A stretch of DNA of 64,000 bases, from positions 158,435,501-158,499,500 of the forward strand of contig CM075354.1 in assembly GCA_037693485.1 (NCBI GenBank), read 5' to 3'. How positions within the stretch are numbered: the first letter of the stretch is position 1; every line of letters begins with the position of its first letter. A program made the position numbers and the translations under genes. The notes beneath the pieces were generated by a model, which made no database searches, was not told the DNA's origin, and saw nothing but the letters and a program-made list of their open reading frames with translations. This document shows, in pieces, positions 21,433 through 32,030 of this stretch. This stretch comes from Kitagawia praeruptora (Eukaryota > Streptophyta > Magnoliopsida > Apiales > Apiaceae).

Positions 21433-22723
21433 TGTTAGTTACAGAGGCATGCCTGTATACATCTAATAACAAGCCTAATTGTTTGTAATGCCTTGCATTA
21501 CTTACTTGACCTCTTAACTGAGGGAACCTCTAGTTGTAGAGTTTCTGTTTGTATTGTACTTGTAATAGGCATCAAATCCTAGTTGTGTAACTGTACAAAT
21601 AGAGTCTAGAATAATGCTTGAAAGAAGTTCCATGGTTCATGCCTCAAGCAAGGAGTTAAAGACTGCCAAATAATCACAGTTGGGATTTGAAGAAATGAAG
21701 AATTTGCCTAAGTACCAATTCGAGAAGTATATTTGTCTATTCGAGAAGTCCAGCATTCGAGAAGTCAGAGATTCGATATCTCAAGACACTATTCGATATC
21801 TCTAAATACACTGTTCGATATCTCATTCGATATCTCAGGGATTCGATATGTCTACTACTCTATTCGAGAACTCAAGAAGTCAACAAGTCAAGATGGTATT
21901 CGAGTTCTCAAAGAGTCAACAAGTCAAAGTTCCATTCGATATCTCAAAGACTCGGAAAGCTATTCGACAACTCGAGGATTCGATAAGTCAAATGCTCTAT
22001 TCGACAACTCAAGGAATCCTGATGGAAAAGAGCTATTCGAGAAGTGGTTCGATATGTCACTATAACAGTATTCGAGAACTCAGAGTTATCGATCAAGTCA
22101 ATTCTAGTTCTCGAATCACTTACTTAGTCACTTCTCGAATACATTCTTGGAGACAAAATACTGAAGAAATTGTACAAGTCAGAAACCTGCAACAAGCCAA
22201 TGCACTTTATGGACCACAACCTGTAACGTGCTCTGGAAAGCCTACAAGGAAGCTTGGAGAGATATAGAAGAGACAAGGAGCTAAAGAAGTGGATCTAAAC
22301 AGGCTTTGCAAAGTCAAATCTGTAACCGTTTGGACACTTACTCAAAAAGGATAGACAGACTAGAAAGTAATGTGTTTTAGCTCCTTATTTGTAGTAAGCA
22401 GGCTGTATCCATGTTCTATAAGGACACAGCCTCACTTCATAACTTAGTAACTTTTGTGAGTCAAGTTTTTCATACACTGTAAGCTATATCTCTCTGAGAA
22501 AAACGAAGCTGAGAATACTACCATTTGTATTCACAGATTGTAGCAACCTTTATCTAATATACATTAGATTAAAGTGATATTGTGTCTTGTGTTGTTTACT
22601 TATCCGCACCTTAATTTCTGCACACACAGGCACTTATCTGCTACACAGACTCAATCCAAGAAAAGTTCAAGAATCCATTCACCCCCCCCCTCTGTATTCT
22701 TTTACCGTGTTCAATACTCAACA
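21433..22723 (+). mobile_element. Sirevirus 3' LTR
   Basis: A 1291-bp LTR, near-identical to the 5' LTR. It contains the 15 bp at about 22499-22513 (AAAACGAAGCTGAGA) that the 5' LTR lacks and that the third family LTR has. Confidence 0.95.
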
Positions 22724-23481
22724 AATACTCCGAACGATGGAGTACGAATTAGTAAACTTGCAATTATGGATTTAAATCTATTCAACACATTTCATATATT
22801 TGAAACTACAGATACTCTGAACGATAGAGTATACATAAATAAACTTGCCTGGTTCTGCGGTACGATACTCCAACTTGCTCCGCGTCTCTGGTTCTCCAGC
22901 ATTTCACCTTCTCCGACCTAGTTCAGCTATTATTTAACACCACTTCTGATCACCTTTCAATAACTTCTATTCACCGCCATATAGTACCTTTGCATATCTA
23001 CAACTTTCGTTCTTTAAGCTTTTCCAAACGAGTCTTCTAACTCCTCCGAAATCCTACCCCAAAATGGTTCCTCGAGTAATTCTAAAACTCAACATTTTTA
23101 TACGAAACCTTTTCCATTTTTAAATCTCACAAATAATAATTTAATAATAATCCGATTTTTAGCTTCTAAAATAATCTGGTCCGATCTGGTTCATCAAAAT
23201 AATCCTAAAATGCTAAATATCAATCCTCTAAAATAATTCCATTGACATCCTATATAAAGACTCAATCAATAAATAATCCTCAAATAATTATCTTACTCCC
23301 CGATAAAGAAACATAATTAACCAATTAATCCTCGAGACAACAATTAATCTTTAATTTAAATAAGTAAATCCTCGAGACAATAATTAATCCTCAATTTAAA
23401 TACATAAATCCTCAAGACAATAATTAATCCTCGAATTAAATAAATAAATCCTTAAAATAAATAAATAAATCCTCAAATATT
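22724..23481 (+). other. Middle segment of the outer solo LTR
   Basis: AT-rich DNA between the sirevirus and the CACTA element. It holds 'AATCCTCGAGACAATAATT' short repeats (23310-23475). No gene. Confidence 0.6.
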
Positions 23482-23509
23482 CACTAGTACAAAATTGACC
23501 ATTTACTTC

Positions 23510-23960
23510 GCCTCTTTTACGTCGCACATAGAGGAAGGCGACGTATATAATACTTTATACGTCGCATTTTTAAAAGAGCGACGTATATAACCCATTTGAG
23601 ATGACTTTTTACGTCGGTTCGAGAAAAAGCCGACGTATATGATACTATTATACGTCAGTTGAGGAAAAGGCGACGTATATAATGCTATTATATACGTCGG
23701 TTGAAAAAAAGGCGACGTATATAATGCTATTATATACGTCGGTTGAAAAAAAGGCGACGTATATAATGCTATCATATACGTCGGTCGAAAAAAAGGCGAC
23801 ATATATAATACTATTATATACGTCGGTTTTTTTATCAACATATAAAATTCTCTTTTACGTCGCCTTTTTCTTACTTGATGTATAAAGTTTCATTTTTTAC
23901 ATCGCTCTCTTTGTATGACCGACGTATAAAACCTTTAAATTAATTAAAAACGTACGTCGT
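23510..23960. repeat. Left subterminal TACGTCG repeat array of the CACTA element
   Basis: About ten copies of TATACGTCGG(T)TGAAAAAAAGGCGACGTATA-type units, about 40 bp apart, as palindromic pairs. ORFs here are repeat artefacts. The matching right array lies at 26840-27095. Confidence 0.9.
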
Positions 23961-26396
23961 TCTTCCCAATTAAACTCTGTTCTTCCCCAATTAAACTCAC
24001 AGTTCAAGCAACTCAAACACCACCCACGTACTGTTACTCATAATTCAAAGGTCTCTCTCTCAATTATACACACACCAATACATACAGCCAGCCGTCTCAC
24101 TCTTCAGCTCTCCTCAATCCCCAATCTCTCTCTCTTTCTCTCCCCCAAACACCCAAATTCAAATACCCATAGATAGCCCTAATTAAAACTCTGTATCCAT
24201 AGATATACGTTTATATAATTCACTGCAGAAGGGAAATTGGAGCATCTGTTATCTTATTGGAGTATCTGCTTGTCGATAAATTGGGAGATTTTTTGTGGGT
24301 GAAGAATATATCTAGGTCTGGTATGTGTATATGAGTTTTTGTATGTATTTATGTATGTATATATGAGTTTATGTATGTTGGTATATCGAGTTTTGCTTGA
24401 CTATGAATTGAGTAATTGAGTTTTGCATAGGAACATACAAGTAGGGGAAAAAAATATTGTAGTAGTATTTTTGATTCAAGACTCCTGAGAAATAAAGTGC
24501 GATATGTAAAGTCGATTACAGACGTTATCGATTATAACCATATAAGTGCCATATTTGTTTCGGTCCCAGCTTAATCTTTTGTAATCGATTTGCCAAATAC
24601 TTATATTTAGGTTTATATTGATTCATTTGATTGATAATTACAAAAGTATTCAGAATTATAGTGAGCTTTGATTGATTCCATATGTATTTGTTTATTTTAA
24701 GTGCTTACAAAGCATAATGTATTTTCTTTACACTCCTCACCTGGTAGTTAATCCCATAGGTAAACTTTTACTAATGTTTTTTTTTACAATTTTAAAACAA
24801 TGTTCAATTTCATATGTTCTACTTTGTCGAAGCAATATGCGTAGTGTAATAGTGGAAGCAATGCATATAATGGAGATGGGAGATTGTAATTTAAATGATT
24901 GAAATAGACCAAGGTGTGTGTCGGATATGGATCGGAATGGAAACTGCAAAGAAGAAAGCAGTTAAGGCATTTTATAAGGATTATGGTTGTCCAGGTTTGA
25001 GGAGTTCCAAGTACCGAAAGACATTTGCTCAATGCTTGAACTTGTTTTCATCCTTAAGAGAGAAGGGAACTCATGTGCATCAGTGGTGGTGAATGACTGA
25101 ATGGTAATAATTAACCAACTCGTTTTATTTCGATATTTTGCAAATTTTACTTGCTAGATGTTGTTTGTTTTTACATGATTGGTTGATGTATATCAAATGT
25201 ACATATGTCATTATCCGTCATATGCTAAGATGTCTGCTGTATGAACGATACTTGTAAGAAATGTTTCAGGGCTTCGTGTCTTCTGTTATTCAACTAATTC
25301 AACTAGTTTATAGCTGTTCATCATATGTCTATCAATGTTGTATTTTCAGTGCTAGTTTTACACTTCAAATGCATAGTACTTTAGTAGTATAATTTCATTT
25401 TGGGCCAGGTTAGTAAATTTGGTAATGGGCCAGGAATGTAACCATGGGTTAGACTAAATAATGTTAAAGTAATGGGTTGGGCTTTACAAAAGATCAAGAA
25501 AATTAAATCTACAACTTAACTACGTACCTATCACTAACAAACCAACAATTCAATTAACATTAATTAATACTACTAAATACTATATTAATATTAGTGACAT
25601 GTCTAATTAATGCTAATGCTAAACAAAATTAACCAGGTAAGGAATGATGTACAATCTCGAAAATAAAACAAAAAGCATGCTTTCTACATTGCACCGTAAG
25701 ACAGGAGTATTAGAAATATGATTCACCAAATTAACTTATAGCCTGGTTTCAAAATGAAAAAAAAAACAAATAACAAACATGGCATTAACCAGGAAAGCAT
25801 ACAGAAGGGAGAGCAGGAACCAAAACAAGCATGTTATGAGAAGAAACGAAACATGTAATAAAGAGATTAATAGATCTATTATGTTAACAAATCACACCTG
25901 ACAGCAATCAGAAAGTTTGGTACTAGATATAGCATATAGTATTAGACACCTGCAGGTCCATCTCACCTTGGCTTTCAACGTTTATTCGGATTAACTTCCA
26001 CTTTTATGCCCTCACTTTTATCCTGTTTTGAAATTATGTTAGATCTAATATATTGATTGTAGCACCACGTGCACACATGATATTTGCATCTTACCGTCTT
26101 TTTAGCTTTTTTGACACTGGATATTTCATGTACTTCAACGATTTGTGTTCACTTTTACTATTTTTTCTTGGTACTTTTACTAGATACCTATGTTGTTAAT
26201 CTCCATCTTCGGAGATATTCCATCATAGAGTAGATATTCCATCTTTGGCTTAATTGAATACCATATATGACTCATATACATATTTTGGTCTAAATCTGAA
26301 TATTTGTTTGTTTGGAAGATTGATCTTCTGCAAAAATTTGCATTTCTTGATTCTCAAGGTTGGACTAAACTTTAGCCTCTTCATCTCTTATTCTAG

Positions 26397-26516
26397 GTGA
26401 CAGAAGCTCTAACTGGAGCAAGTCTGGAATCTTCTAATCTTATTGTGGGCATAGATTTCACCAAGAGCAATGAGTGGACAGGTGCACGATCTTACCAGCG
26501 TAGGAGCTTGCATCAC
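26397..26516 (+). pseudogene. Captured exon of an RGLG/copine-like RING E3 ligase
   Basis: An AG acceptor at 26395-26396 is followed by an open exon reading VTEALTGASLESSNLIVGID then FTKSNEWTGARS. This matches the start of the copine/vWA domain of plant RGLG ubiquitin ligases, as I know the family. Similarity ends after RRSLHHL. The following sequence is unrelated and no RING domain is present. It is a single captured exon inside a CACTA element, not a gene. The AG acceptor suggests capture at DNA level. Confidence 0.75.
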
Positions 26517-27112
26517 CTGAAGCTCAGTGTAGAAGAGCAGAGTTTTAAATTTTGTTATTTCATTATCTCAGTGTTGTACAATATCTCGTGCATGATATGC
26601 TTGACCCGTTAGATTGAGAATTTGTGAACATTTTTGGATGTATTTTTTCAAGTGTAAAACAGTAATTATGTTATTTAATCTATGTTTGTGTTCAAATTGA
26701 ATTGGGAAATTTTAATTATTGTAGGTTTTTTGATTGTACAAAATTTTTTTAAAGCGGGTTATTTTGATTGTTTAACAGGTTTTTGGGTATGGGCACAGAA
26801 AAAGCAAAAAAAAAAATTTTTTTTAAATTTTTATGGACAATATACGTCGGTTCCCATATAGACGATGTATAAAGCATAATCTATATACGTCGGATTTTTG
26901 GACATTATACGTCGCCCTACTTAGACATTATATGTCGCCCAACTTTAACTTTATACGTCGCCTTTTTAACCGACGTATATTAAACTTTATACGTCGCCTT
27001 TTTAACCGACGTAAAAGACCCGTGACTTTATACGTCGCCCCTCTATACGTCGCCATTTAACCGACGTATAAGACCTATTTAACCGACGTAAAAAGCCAGT
27101 TTTGTACTAGTG

Positions 27113-28156
27113 ATTAAATATCAGTTTTCTAAAATAAAACCATAATTAATTCTATTTATTCACAATTATTCCCTCAATAAATCATTAAATCACTAAATTA
27201 CGATCAATTATTCACAAAATAATTCTAAATGATTACTAACAATTAATTAATCAAATTGTACTTCTAATTTAAATTAGCTCTCATAAATTCTCTAAATTCC
27301 TAAATTTAATTAATATTAATCTCACAACAAAAATTATTTAATTATACCATTTTTTATTCACATTAAATCCATAATTACTACTAAATAACTAAATAAATCA
27401 ATTATACCATTCTTGATAAATTATTAATACCAACTGTTTTAAATAACAATTCAGATAATTAAATCCCGATTTTAACATTCAATCGATATTATTTTATTAT
27501 TATTATTCACCACTACACATCGTGTGGGTCCCACCTCACCCTGTGGGTCCCACCTCACCCTGTGGGTCCCACCTCACCACCACCATCGGAAATCTCTCTC
27601 CCTGTCGACTCTCTCTCCACGTCTCTCCTCTCTCTCGACAGTCTCTCTCTCTCTCGCATCTCTCTCTCTCTTTCCCTCAATCTCTCGCTTGCCCTCTCTC
27701 CTTCAATCCCTCTCCTTTTCCCTCCGACTGTCTCTCTCTATCTCCGGCCTCTCCTCTATCTCTCCGACCACCTCCACCGTCATCCCCGACGACTTCAACG
27801 TCGTCTCCGCCCTGTCTCTCCCTTCCTCTCTTTAACTCCATCTCTCTGCCTCTCTTCACTCTCTCCCCTTCGAATCCCCCCTCAACCACCATCAATCTCC
27901 CATCTCGCACCTCCCCTCTTCTCTCTCTCGATCAACCTCTCCTCATTCTCTCCGTCGACTCCTCCCCTCCCTCTCTTTCTCGATTCATCTCCCTCCATCT
28001 CCATCTCGTCCTCACCCTTAAATCTCTCCATCTCTCTCCCCGATTCAACATCTCTCCCTCTACCCTCCCTCGTCTCCCTCCTCTGTCGTCTCTATCTCTC
28101 CACAACACCAACCAACACCACACAGTTCAATCACAACAACCACCAATCAATACATA
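27113..28156 (+). other. Outer LTR segment with a CT-rich block
   Basis: AT-rich to 27510. Then come three tandem copies of an 18-bp unit TGTGGGTCCCACCTCACC (27521-27578) and a pyrimidine-rich block of TCTCTC and CTCC (27590-28100). The overlapping long ORFs in two frames here reflect the composition, not genes. A CT-rich block is typical of leader/promoter-proximal DNA. Confidence 0.6.
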
Positions 28157-28549
28157 TGTAACAAATGGACTGACCTTTGTCATTGGGCTTTGTAACGGAC
28201 CGGCTTGTACGTGGGCTGTTATTATTATTACAATTGGGCCACTAACCAGTCTCAAGCCCATTACTAACCTACAAGTACTGATTCGTGCTCACTGCTCAGA
28301 TCATCGAGGAAGAGAACATTTATTTTGTATTGCTTTCAGTTACAGCTTTATATTCATGTACCTTCTTTTGATCATTTCAATTATGTAATTTACGTTGAGT
28401 ACTTGTAATTCCTTTTCCAGTTCTTCAATACAGTTTATTTTCAGTTTATCAATTTATTTCAATGGCTTTTCCTTATTATTACCCGGTTGTTCCAAATCCT
28501 TGCGTTATCAGTCCTATTTTGAGCAATAATAACGTAGCAGATGGTTACA
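28157..28549 (+). mobile_element. 5' LTR of the gene-capturing element
   Basis: A 393-bp LTR, TGTAACAAATGG...GGTTACA. It contains the ATG (28462) of the internal ORF. No difference from the 3' LTR was seen by eye. Confidence 0.93.
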
Positions 28550-31500
28550 AGTGGTATCAGAGCTGTCCTTCCTCGGAAGTGGATGTGATGGCTGCTTCAC
28601 CGTGCTTTTATCCGGTAAGTCTTCCTCCAATTTATTATCCGGTTGAATATAAACCACCCGAACCACCTCCCACTGATTTTTCAATTTCATACGCTTCTGA
28701 GTTACCTACCGATAAGCTGTTTGATACAAGTTCTGAACGAGAATTTCTTTTTGCTTCACCACATACGCTTACATGTCATACAACTCTTTCCACTGGCCAA
28801 CTGTATTACGCTATTGAATCAACACATCCACTAACCACACCTTGTTCTACTAGTCCGTCGATGTCTTCGAACAAGTATGAATGTCATGAGGCGTTGCATA
28901 TTAGTAAAGCTGATGTTATTATTGGTGATGGCAGTAAATTGGTGAAGAAGGTTGTTGAAGTACACAAGGAATTGGTTGTAGATGATGTTGGGGTTGAGAC
29001 TCAACTGTTTGATAAAAGTGCTGAAAGAAATTTTACCTCTGTTGATAATACATCTCACGGTAATTCTCATGTTGTCACTTTTAATCCTTATTCTTCTCCT
29101 TCGCACCTGCGTCATGATGCTTCCAATGATAAGGGAAACCAGTGGGAACACAAACTTACTCAAATGATTGCGATAATTGAGAAGATGCAAGACGAGTTGA
29201 TAGACAAATCAAAATTGGTTGTAGAGGTCGTAAATGCCGAGCATCAGGCGCTCGATAAAAGTCCCAGCAGAAAACCTACTGCCAAAAGTCAGGCCCCAAG
29301 TTCCATTACTGGAAATGTTTTTTTCAAGGGAAGTGGAGATGCTTGTGATGAAGATGAGGGGTTCAGTTTGTTTACAGAGGTTAAGGAGAGTGTTAAGGAG
29401 GTTGAGAGTGATGGTGGTGAGGAGAATACAGCGGGGTACGAGCCGTGGAATTGGGACGATGAGAGTGAGGCTGAGATAGAAACGGCAGTGGAAGATGATA
29501 GTGAATCGGTTCTTGATGGAAGGGTAGTTTTTAGGGATAGCGGAGATGTTTGTGATGTTGGTGAAATAGGTGTTAAAGATGGTTTAGGTGATGATGTTTT
29601 GCCACCAGCAAGGTCAACACTCTCTGATTCGGTGAATATATTGTATCAAAAATTTGATAAAGAGAAATTAAGTCTTTCAGTTGATAAGCCTGAGCTTGAG
29701 TATATGAAACCAAAACCGTACACAGATGAAGCTGATGAAGGCAATGCTAAAACCCAGTTTGCAGTAACCGCGCAAAGTGAAACATCTGTGGAAGAGCGTG
29801 GCACAGAATTGTTGACTGACGAAAAGGTAAACCTGGGGTTGGATACCTGGAAGTCTACTGTGGGTTCCTTGCAAGAGCATCTCGATGTTCCAAAAGTTAG
29901 TAGCTCTGATAGTGGAGTAGCTTCTGAGGAGGACACCAAGATACAAGAATCTCACGGTCACATAGATGACTTTGTGGAGACTGACTTTAACGATAAGGAA
30001 AATGACTTGTACAACATAGATTCTCTCATGAAAGAACTTGAATCGGCATTGAGCAGCGTGTCAAAATTACTGATAGAAGGTTCTGATTCTCAAGAAGATG
30101 ATTGTAGCGTGGATGATGTCACTGATTCTGTTGCTTGTGTATTCTTAGACATGCTGGGAATAGAGCATAGTCCTGTTGGCTTGAGTTCTGAGAGTGAACC
30201 CGAGTTCCCTAGAGAACGTCTGCTAAGACAATTTGAGAAGGATTATTTGGCCAATGGATGTTCATTATTTAACTTTGATGCCGAATTGGATCTGATAAAA
30301 TTTGGTCGTAATATTTTCTCTGGCTCTGGTATGGGGTCCATCTCTGAGGACTTCCATCAGTTATCAACAGCAGAGTTGTATGCAAGCAGCCATTGGATTG
30401 ATAGTGGATGGCCAAAGTTCAGGGCCAAATATATGACTGCTAAGAACATTCTAAGAGTGCAGCTTGATGACTACTACCACCAAGCTTGTTTAGCAAAGAA
30501 AAGTGCTGGTGCGAAATTGAGACACCATTTTTACCCAACCAATCACAAGGAATTTTCTTCCTGTGCTAGAGTTAGTACTGAGCCGCATGCATTTATCAAG
30601 GTTGATACTATTGGGCGGGTTTCCTTCTCTTCAATTCGTAGACCCCGTCCACTTCTTGAAGTTGCTCCACCTAATTCATCAGACACCGACAATAATGAAC
30701 AGAAAGGACTGGAGAAACCCTTGGAACAGGAGCCAATGCTTGCAGCCATAGTAACAATTGAAGATGGCTTTTCTCTTCTTGAGGTCGATGCCATTGACAG
30801 GTTCCTACAGTTCAACCAACTCCCAGATGTTGTGGTGCAGCTAAGGGGGCGTCGAGAGGTCTTGCTTGAGGATCTGACATCATCACTTCAACTGGTTGAC
30901 CCGCTTGGCAAAAATGAGTACACTGTAAATATGGCTCCTGGAGATGACTTTGTTTTCCTTGGTGTAGTTTCTCTTCCCAAAGGTCGAAAGCTCCTATCGA
31001 GGTACCTTCAACTTCTATTTTCTAGTTCTGACCTCATGCGAGTAGTATGTATGGCCATCTGTCAATTAAGGATTTTGTTTGGGGCTCTTCCATCTGACCC
31101 ATCAAATGCTAAGACTATGCTAATATTTGATCCGGGTGGAGGCACAACCTATGCAATTCCTGTTACTATTTTGAAGAGAGAAGTAGCTGAGATGCTTCAC
31201 AGTTCGGGTGGTCCTGAGCTCAAAGGACAGAGACCCTGCGTCATTACTGTTTCTAAGGTGTTACAGGATGCTCTCGTGGACCTGACTGAAATAAGTACTG
31301 ATTTACTAATACGACTAGCCAGGAATGATGTTAATTCCAGCCCTACTGTGGTGCACTGCTTGCTTCCTGATTGTGGAAATATTGCAGTGGACACAATGCC
31401 AGAGCTCTTTGAAGGTGCTGGGCAATCTACGAAGAGAGGGACTAGACAATGTATACTGTTTGCTGTCCAGGAGCTTGTTCATCCGGTTGTCAAACCAATT

Positions 31501-31671
31501 GCCCAGAAAATGGCATGTGTCTGGTATTGGAGTGTTGTGACACTCATTTTTGATCCAGGAGGCTCCAGTTGCTACCAAGTTCTTGTTCAACATGCAATTC
31601 TTGAGGACAAGAATTTTTTAAGGGGGATGATTTGTAACAAATGGACTGACCTTTGTCATTGGGCTTTGTAA
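28462..31671 (+). CDS. Chimeric ORF with PMI1-like and PAT1-like segments
   Basis: A 1069-aa open frame. It starts inside the 5' LTR (MAFPYYYPVVPNP), crosses the PBS and stops inside the 3' LTR. Residues 1-500 are acidic and low in complexity, with a loosely repeated 'LFDxSxERxF' motif (near 90 and 185). Residues about 520-607 (MKELESAL, LDMLGIEHSPVGLSSESEPE, RERLLRQFEKDYLANGCSLF) resemble the conserved block of plant PMI1 (plastid movement impaired 1). Residues about 656-885 (DDYYHQACLAKKSAGAKL, RRPRPLLEV, LASLQLVDPLGK-like SLQLVDPLGK, VSLPKGRKLLSRYLQLLF, FGALPSDP) resemble the C-terminal half of plant PAT1, the mRNA-decapping activator. No introns interrupt these blocks, which fits capture through RNA. 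Residues 886-1069 are unassigned and contain LIFDPGG twice. No retroelement enzyme domain. Whether protein is made is unknown. Confidence 0.8.
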   Translation: MAFPYYYPVVPNPCVISPILSNNNVADGYKWYQSCPSSEVDVMAASPCFYPVSLPPIYYPVEYKPPEPPPTDFSISYASELPTDKLFDTSSEREFLFASPHTLTCHTTLSTGQLYYAIESTHPLTTPCSTSPSMSSNKYECHEALHISKADVIIGDGSKLVKKVVEVHKELVVDDVGVETQLFDKSAERNFTSVDNTSHGNSHVVTFNPYSSPSHLRHDASNDKGNQWEHKLTQMIAIIEKMQDELIDKSKLVVEVVNAEHQALDKSPSRKPTAKSQAPSSITGNVFFKGSGDACDEDEGFSLFTEVKESVKEVESDGGEENTAGYEPWNWDDESEAEIETAVEDDSESVLDGRVVFRDSGDVCDVGEIGVKDGLGDDVLPPARSTLSDSVNILYQKFDKEKLSLSVDKPELEYMKPKPYTDEADEGNAKTQFAVTAQSETSVEERGTELLTDEKVNLGLDTWKSTVGSLQEHLDVPKVSSSDSGVASEEDTKIQESHGHIDDFVETDFNDKENDLYNIDSLMKELESALSSVSKLLIEGSDSQEDDCSVDDVTDSVACVFLDMLGIEHSPVGLSSESEPEFPRERLLRQFEKDYLANGCSLFNFDAELDLIKFGRNIFSGSGMGSISEDFHQLSTAELYASSHWIDSGWPKFRAKYMTAKNILRVQLDDYYHQACLAKKSAGAKLRHHFYPTNHKEFSSCARVSTEPHAFIKVDTIGRVSFSSIRRPRPLLEVAPPNSSDTDNNEQKGLEKPLEQEPMLAAIVTIEDGFSLLEVDAIDRFLQFNQLPDVVVQLRGRREVLLEDLTSSLQLVDPLGKNEYTVNMAPGDDFVFLGVVSLPKGRKLLSRYLQLLFSSSDLMRVVCMAICQLRILFGALPSDPSNAKTMLIFDPGGGTTYAIPVTILKREVAEMLHSSGGPELKGQRPCVITVSKVLQDALVDLTEISTDLLIRLARNDVNSSPTVVHCLLPDCGNIAVDTMPELFEGAGQSTKRGTRQCILFAVQELVHPVVKPIAQKMACVWYWSVVTLIFDPGGSSCYQVLVQHAILEDKNFLRGMICNKWTDLCHWAL

Positions 31672-32025
31672 CGGACCGGCTTGTACGTGGGCTGTTATTA
31701 TTATTACAATTGGGCCACTAACCAGTCTCAAGCCCATTACTAACCTACAAGTACTGATTCGTGCTCACTGCTCAGATCATCGAGGAAGAGAACATTTATT
31801 TTGTATTGCTTTCAGTTACAGCTTTATATTCATGTACCTTCTTTTGATCATTTCAATTATGTAATTTACGTTGAGTACTTGTAATTCCTTTTCCAGTTCT
31901 TCAATACAGTTTATTTTCAGTTTATCAATTTATTTCAATGGCTTTTCCTTATTATTACCCGGTTGTTCCAAATCCTTGCGTTATCAGTCCTATTTTGAGC
32001 AATAATAACGTAGCAGATGGTTACA
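31633..32025 (+). mobile_element. 3' LTR of the gene-capturing element
   Basis: 393 bp, preceded by the PPT and followed by ACATA. It contains the stop codon of the chimeric ORF (31669-31671). Confidence 0.93.
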
Positions 32026-32030
32026 ACATA

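Larger units (their letters stand above)
8592..22723 (+). mobile_element. Full-length Copia retrotransposon, sirevirus (SIRE/Maximus) type
   Basis: This 14,132-bp element is flanked by AATAC (8587-8591 and 22724-22728). Order: 5' LTR, PBS for initiator Met tRNA, gag, pol (PR-IN-RT-RNase H, Copia order), spacer, a very long ORF in the env position, PPT, 3' LTR. LTRs over 1 kb, large size, a gag with two zinc knuckles and an extra ORF after pol are hallmarks of sireviruses. By eye the LTRs differ by two substitutions (near 9496/22336 and 9114/21955) and one 15-bp indel, so insertion is recent. The element sits inside the outer solo LTR. Confidence 0.95.
23482..27112. mobile_element. Non-autonomous CACTA (En/Spm-type) transposon carrying host exon
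   Basis: The ends are CACTAGTACAAAATTG and CAGTTTTGTACTAGTG, with a 3-bp duplication ATT (23479-23481, 27113-27115). Both subterminal regions are packed with TATACGTCGG / GGCGACGTATA motifs in both orientations (23510-23960 and 26840-27095), as expected for CACTA transposase binding. No transposase is present. The interior looks like host gene DNA: a CT-rich leader at 24040-24200, an exon-intron style stretch at 24200-24320, an unassigned short ORF at 24895-25092, and an RGLG-like exon at 26397-26516. Confidence 0.9.
28157..32025 (+). mobile_element. Young non-autonomous LTR retrotransposon with captured host genes
   Basis: A 3869-bp element with 393-bp LTRs (28157-28549 and 31633-32025) that look identical by eye. 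TSD is ACATA (28152-28156, 32026-32030), the PBS is TGGTATCAGAGC (28552-28563), and a PPT AAGGGGGATGA is at 31620-31630. No gag zinc knuckle, protease, integrase or RT is present. The interior is one 1069-codon ORF with host-derived segments. An initiator-Met PBS suggests mobilisation by a Copia element. Confidence 0.93.

Noticed and set aside
23503..23885. Repetitive ORFs such as those reading LYTSPFF or LLYTSVEKKATYI
   Set aside because: They are translations of the CACTA subterminal TACGTCG array.
27522..28388. Ser/Leu/Pro-rich ORFs of 100-288 codons in overlapping frames
   Set aside because: They come from a TCTCTC/CTCC-rich tract that lacks stops in several frames; no domain, and the last part is LTR sequence.
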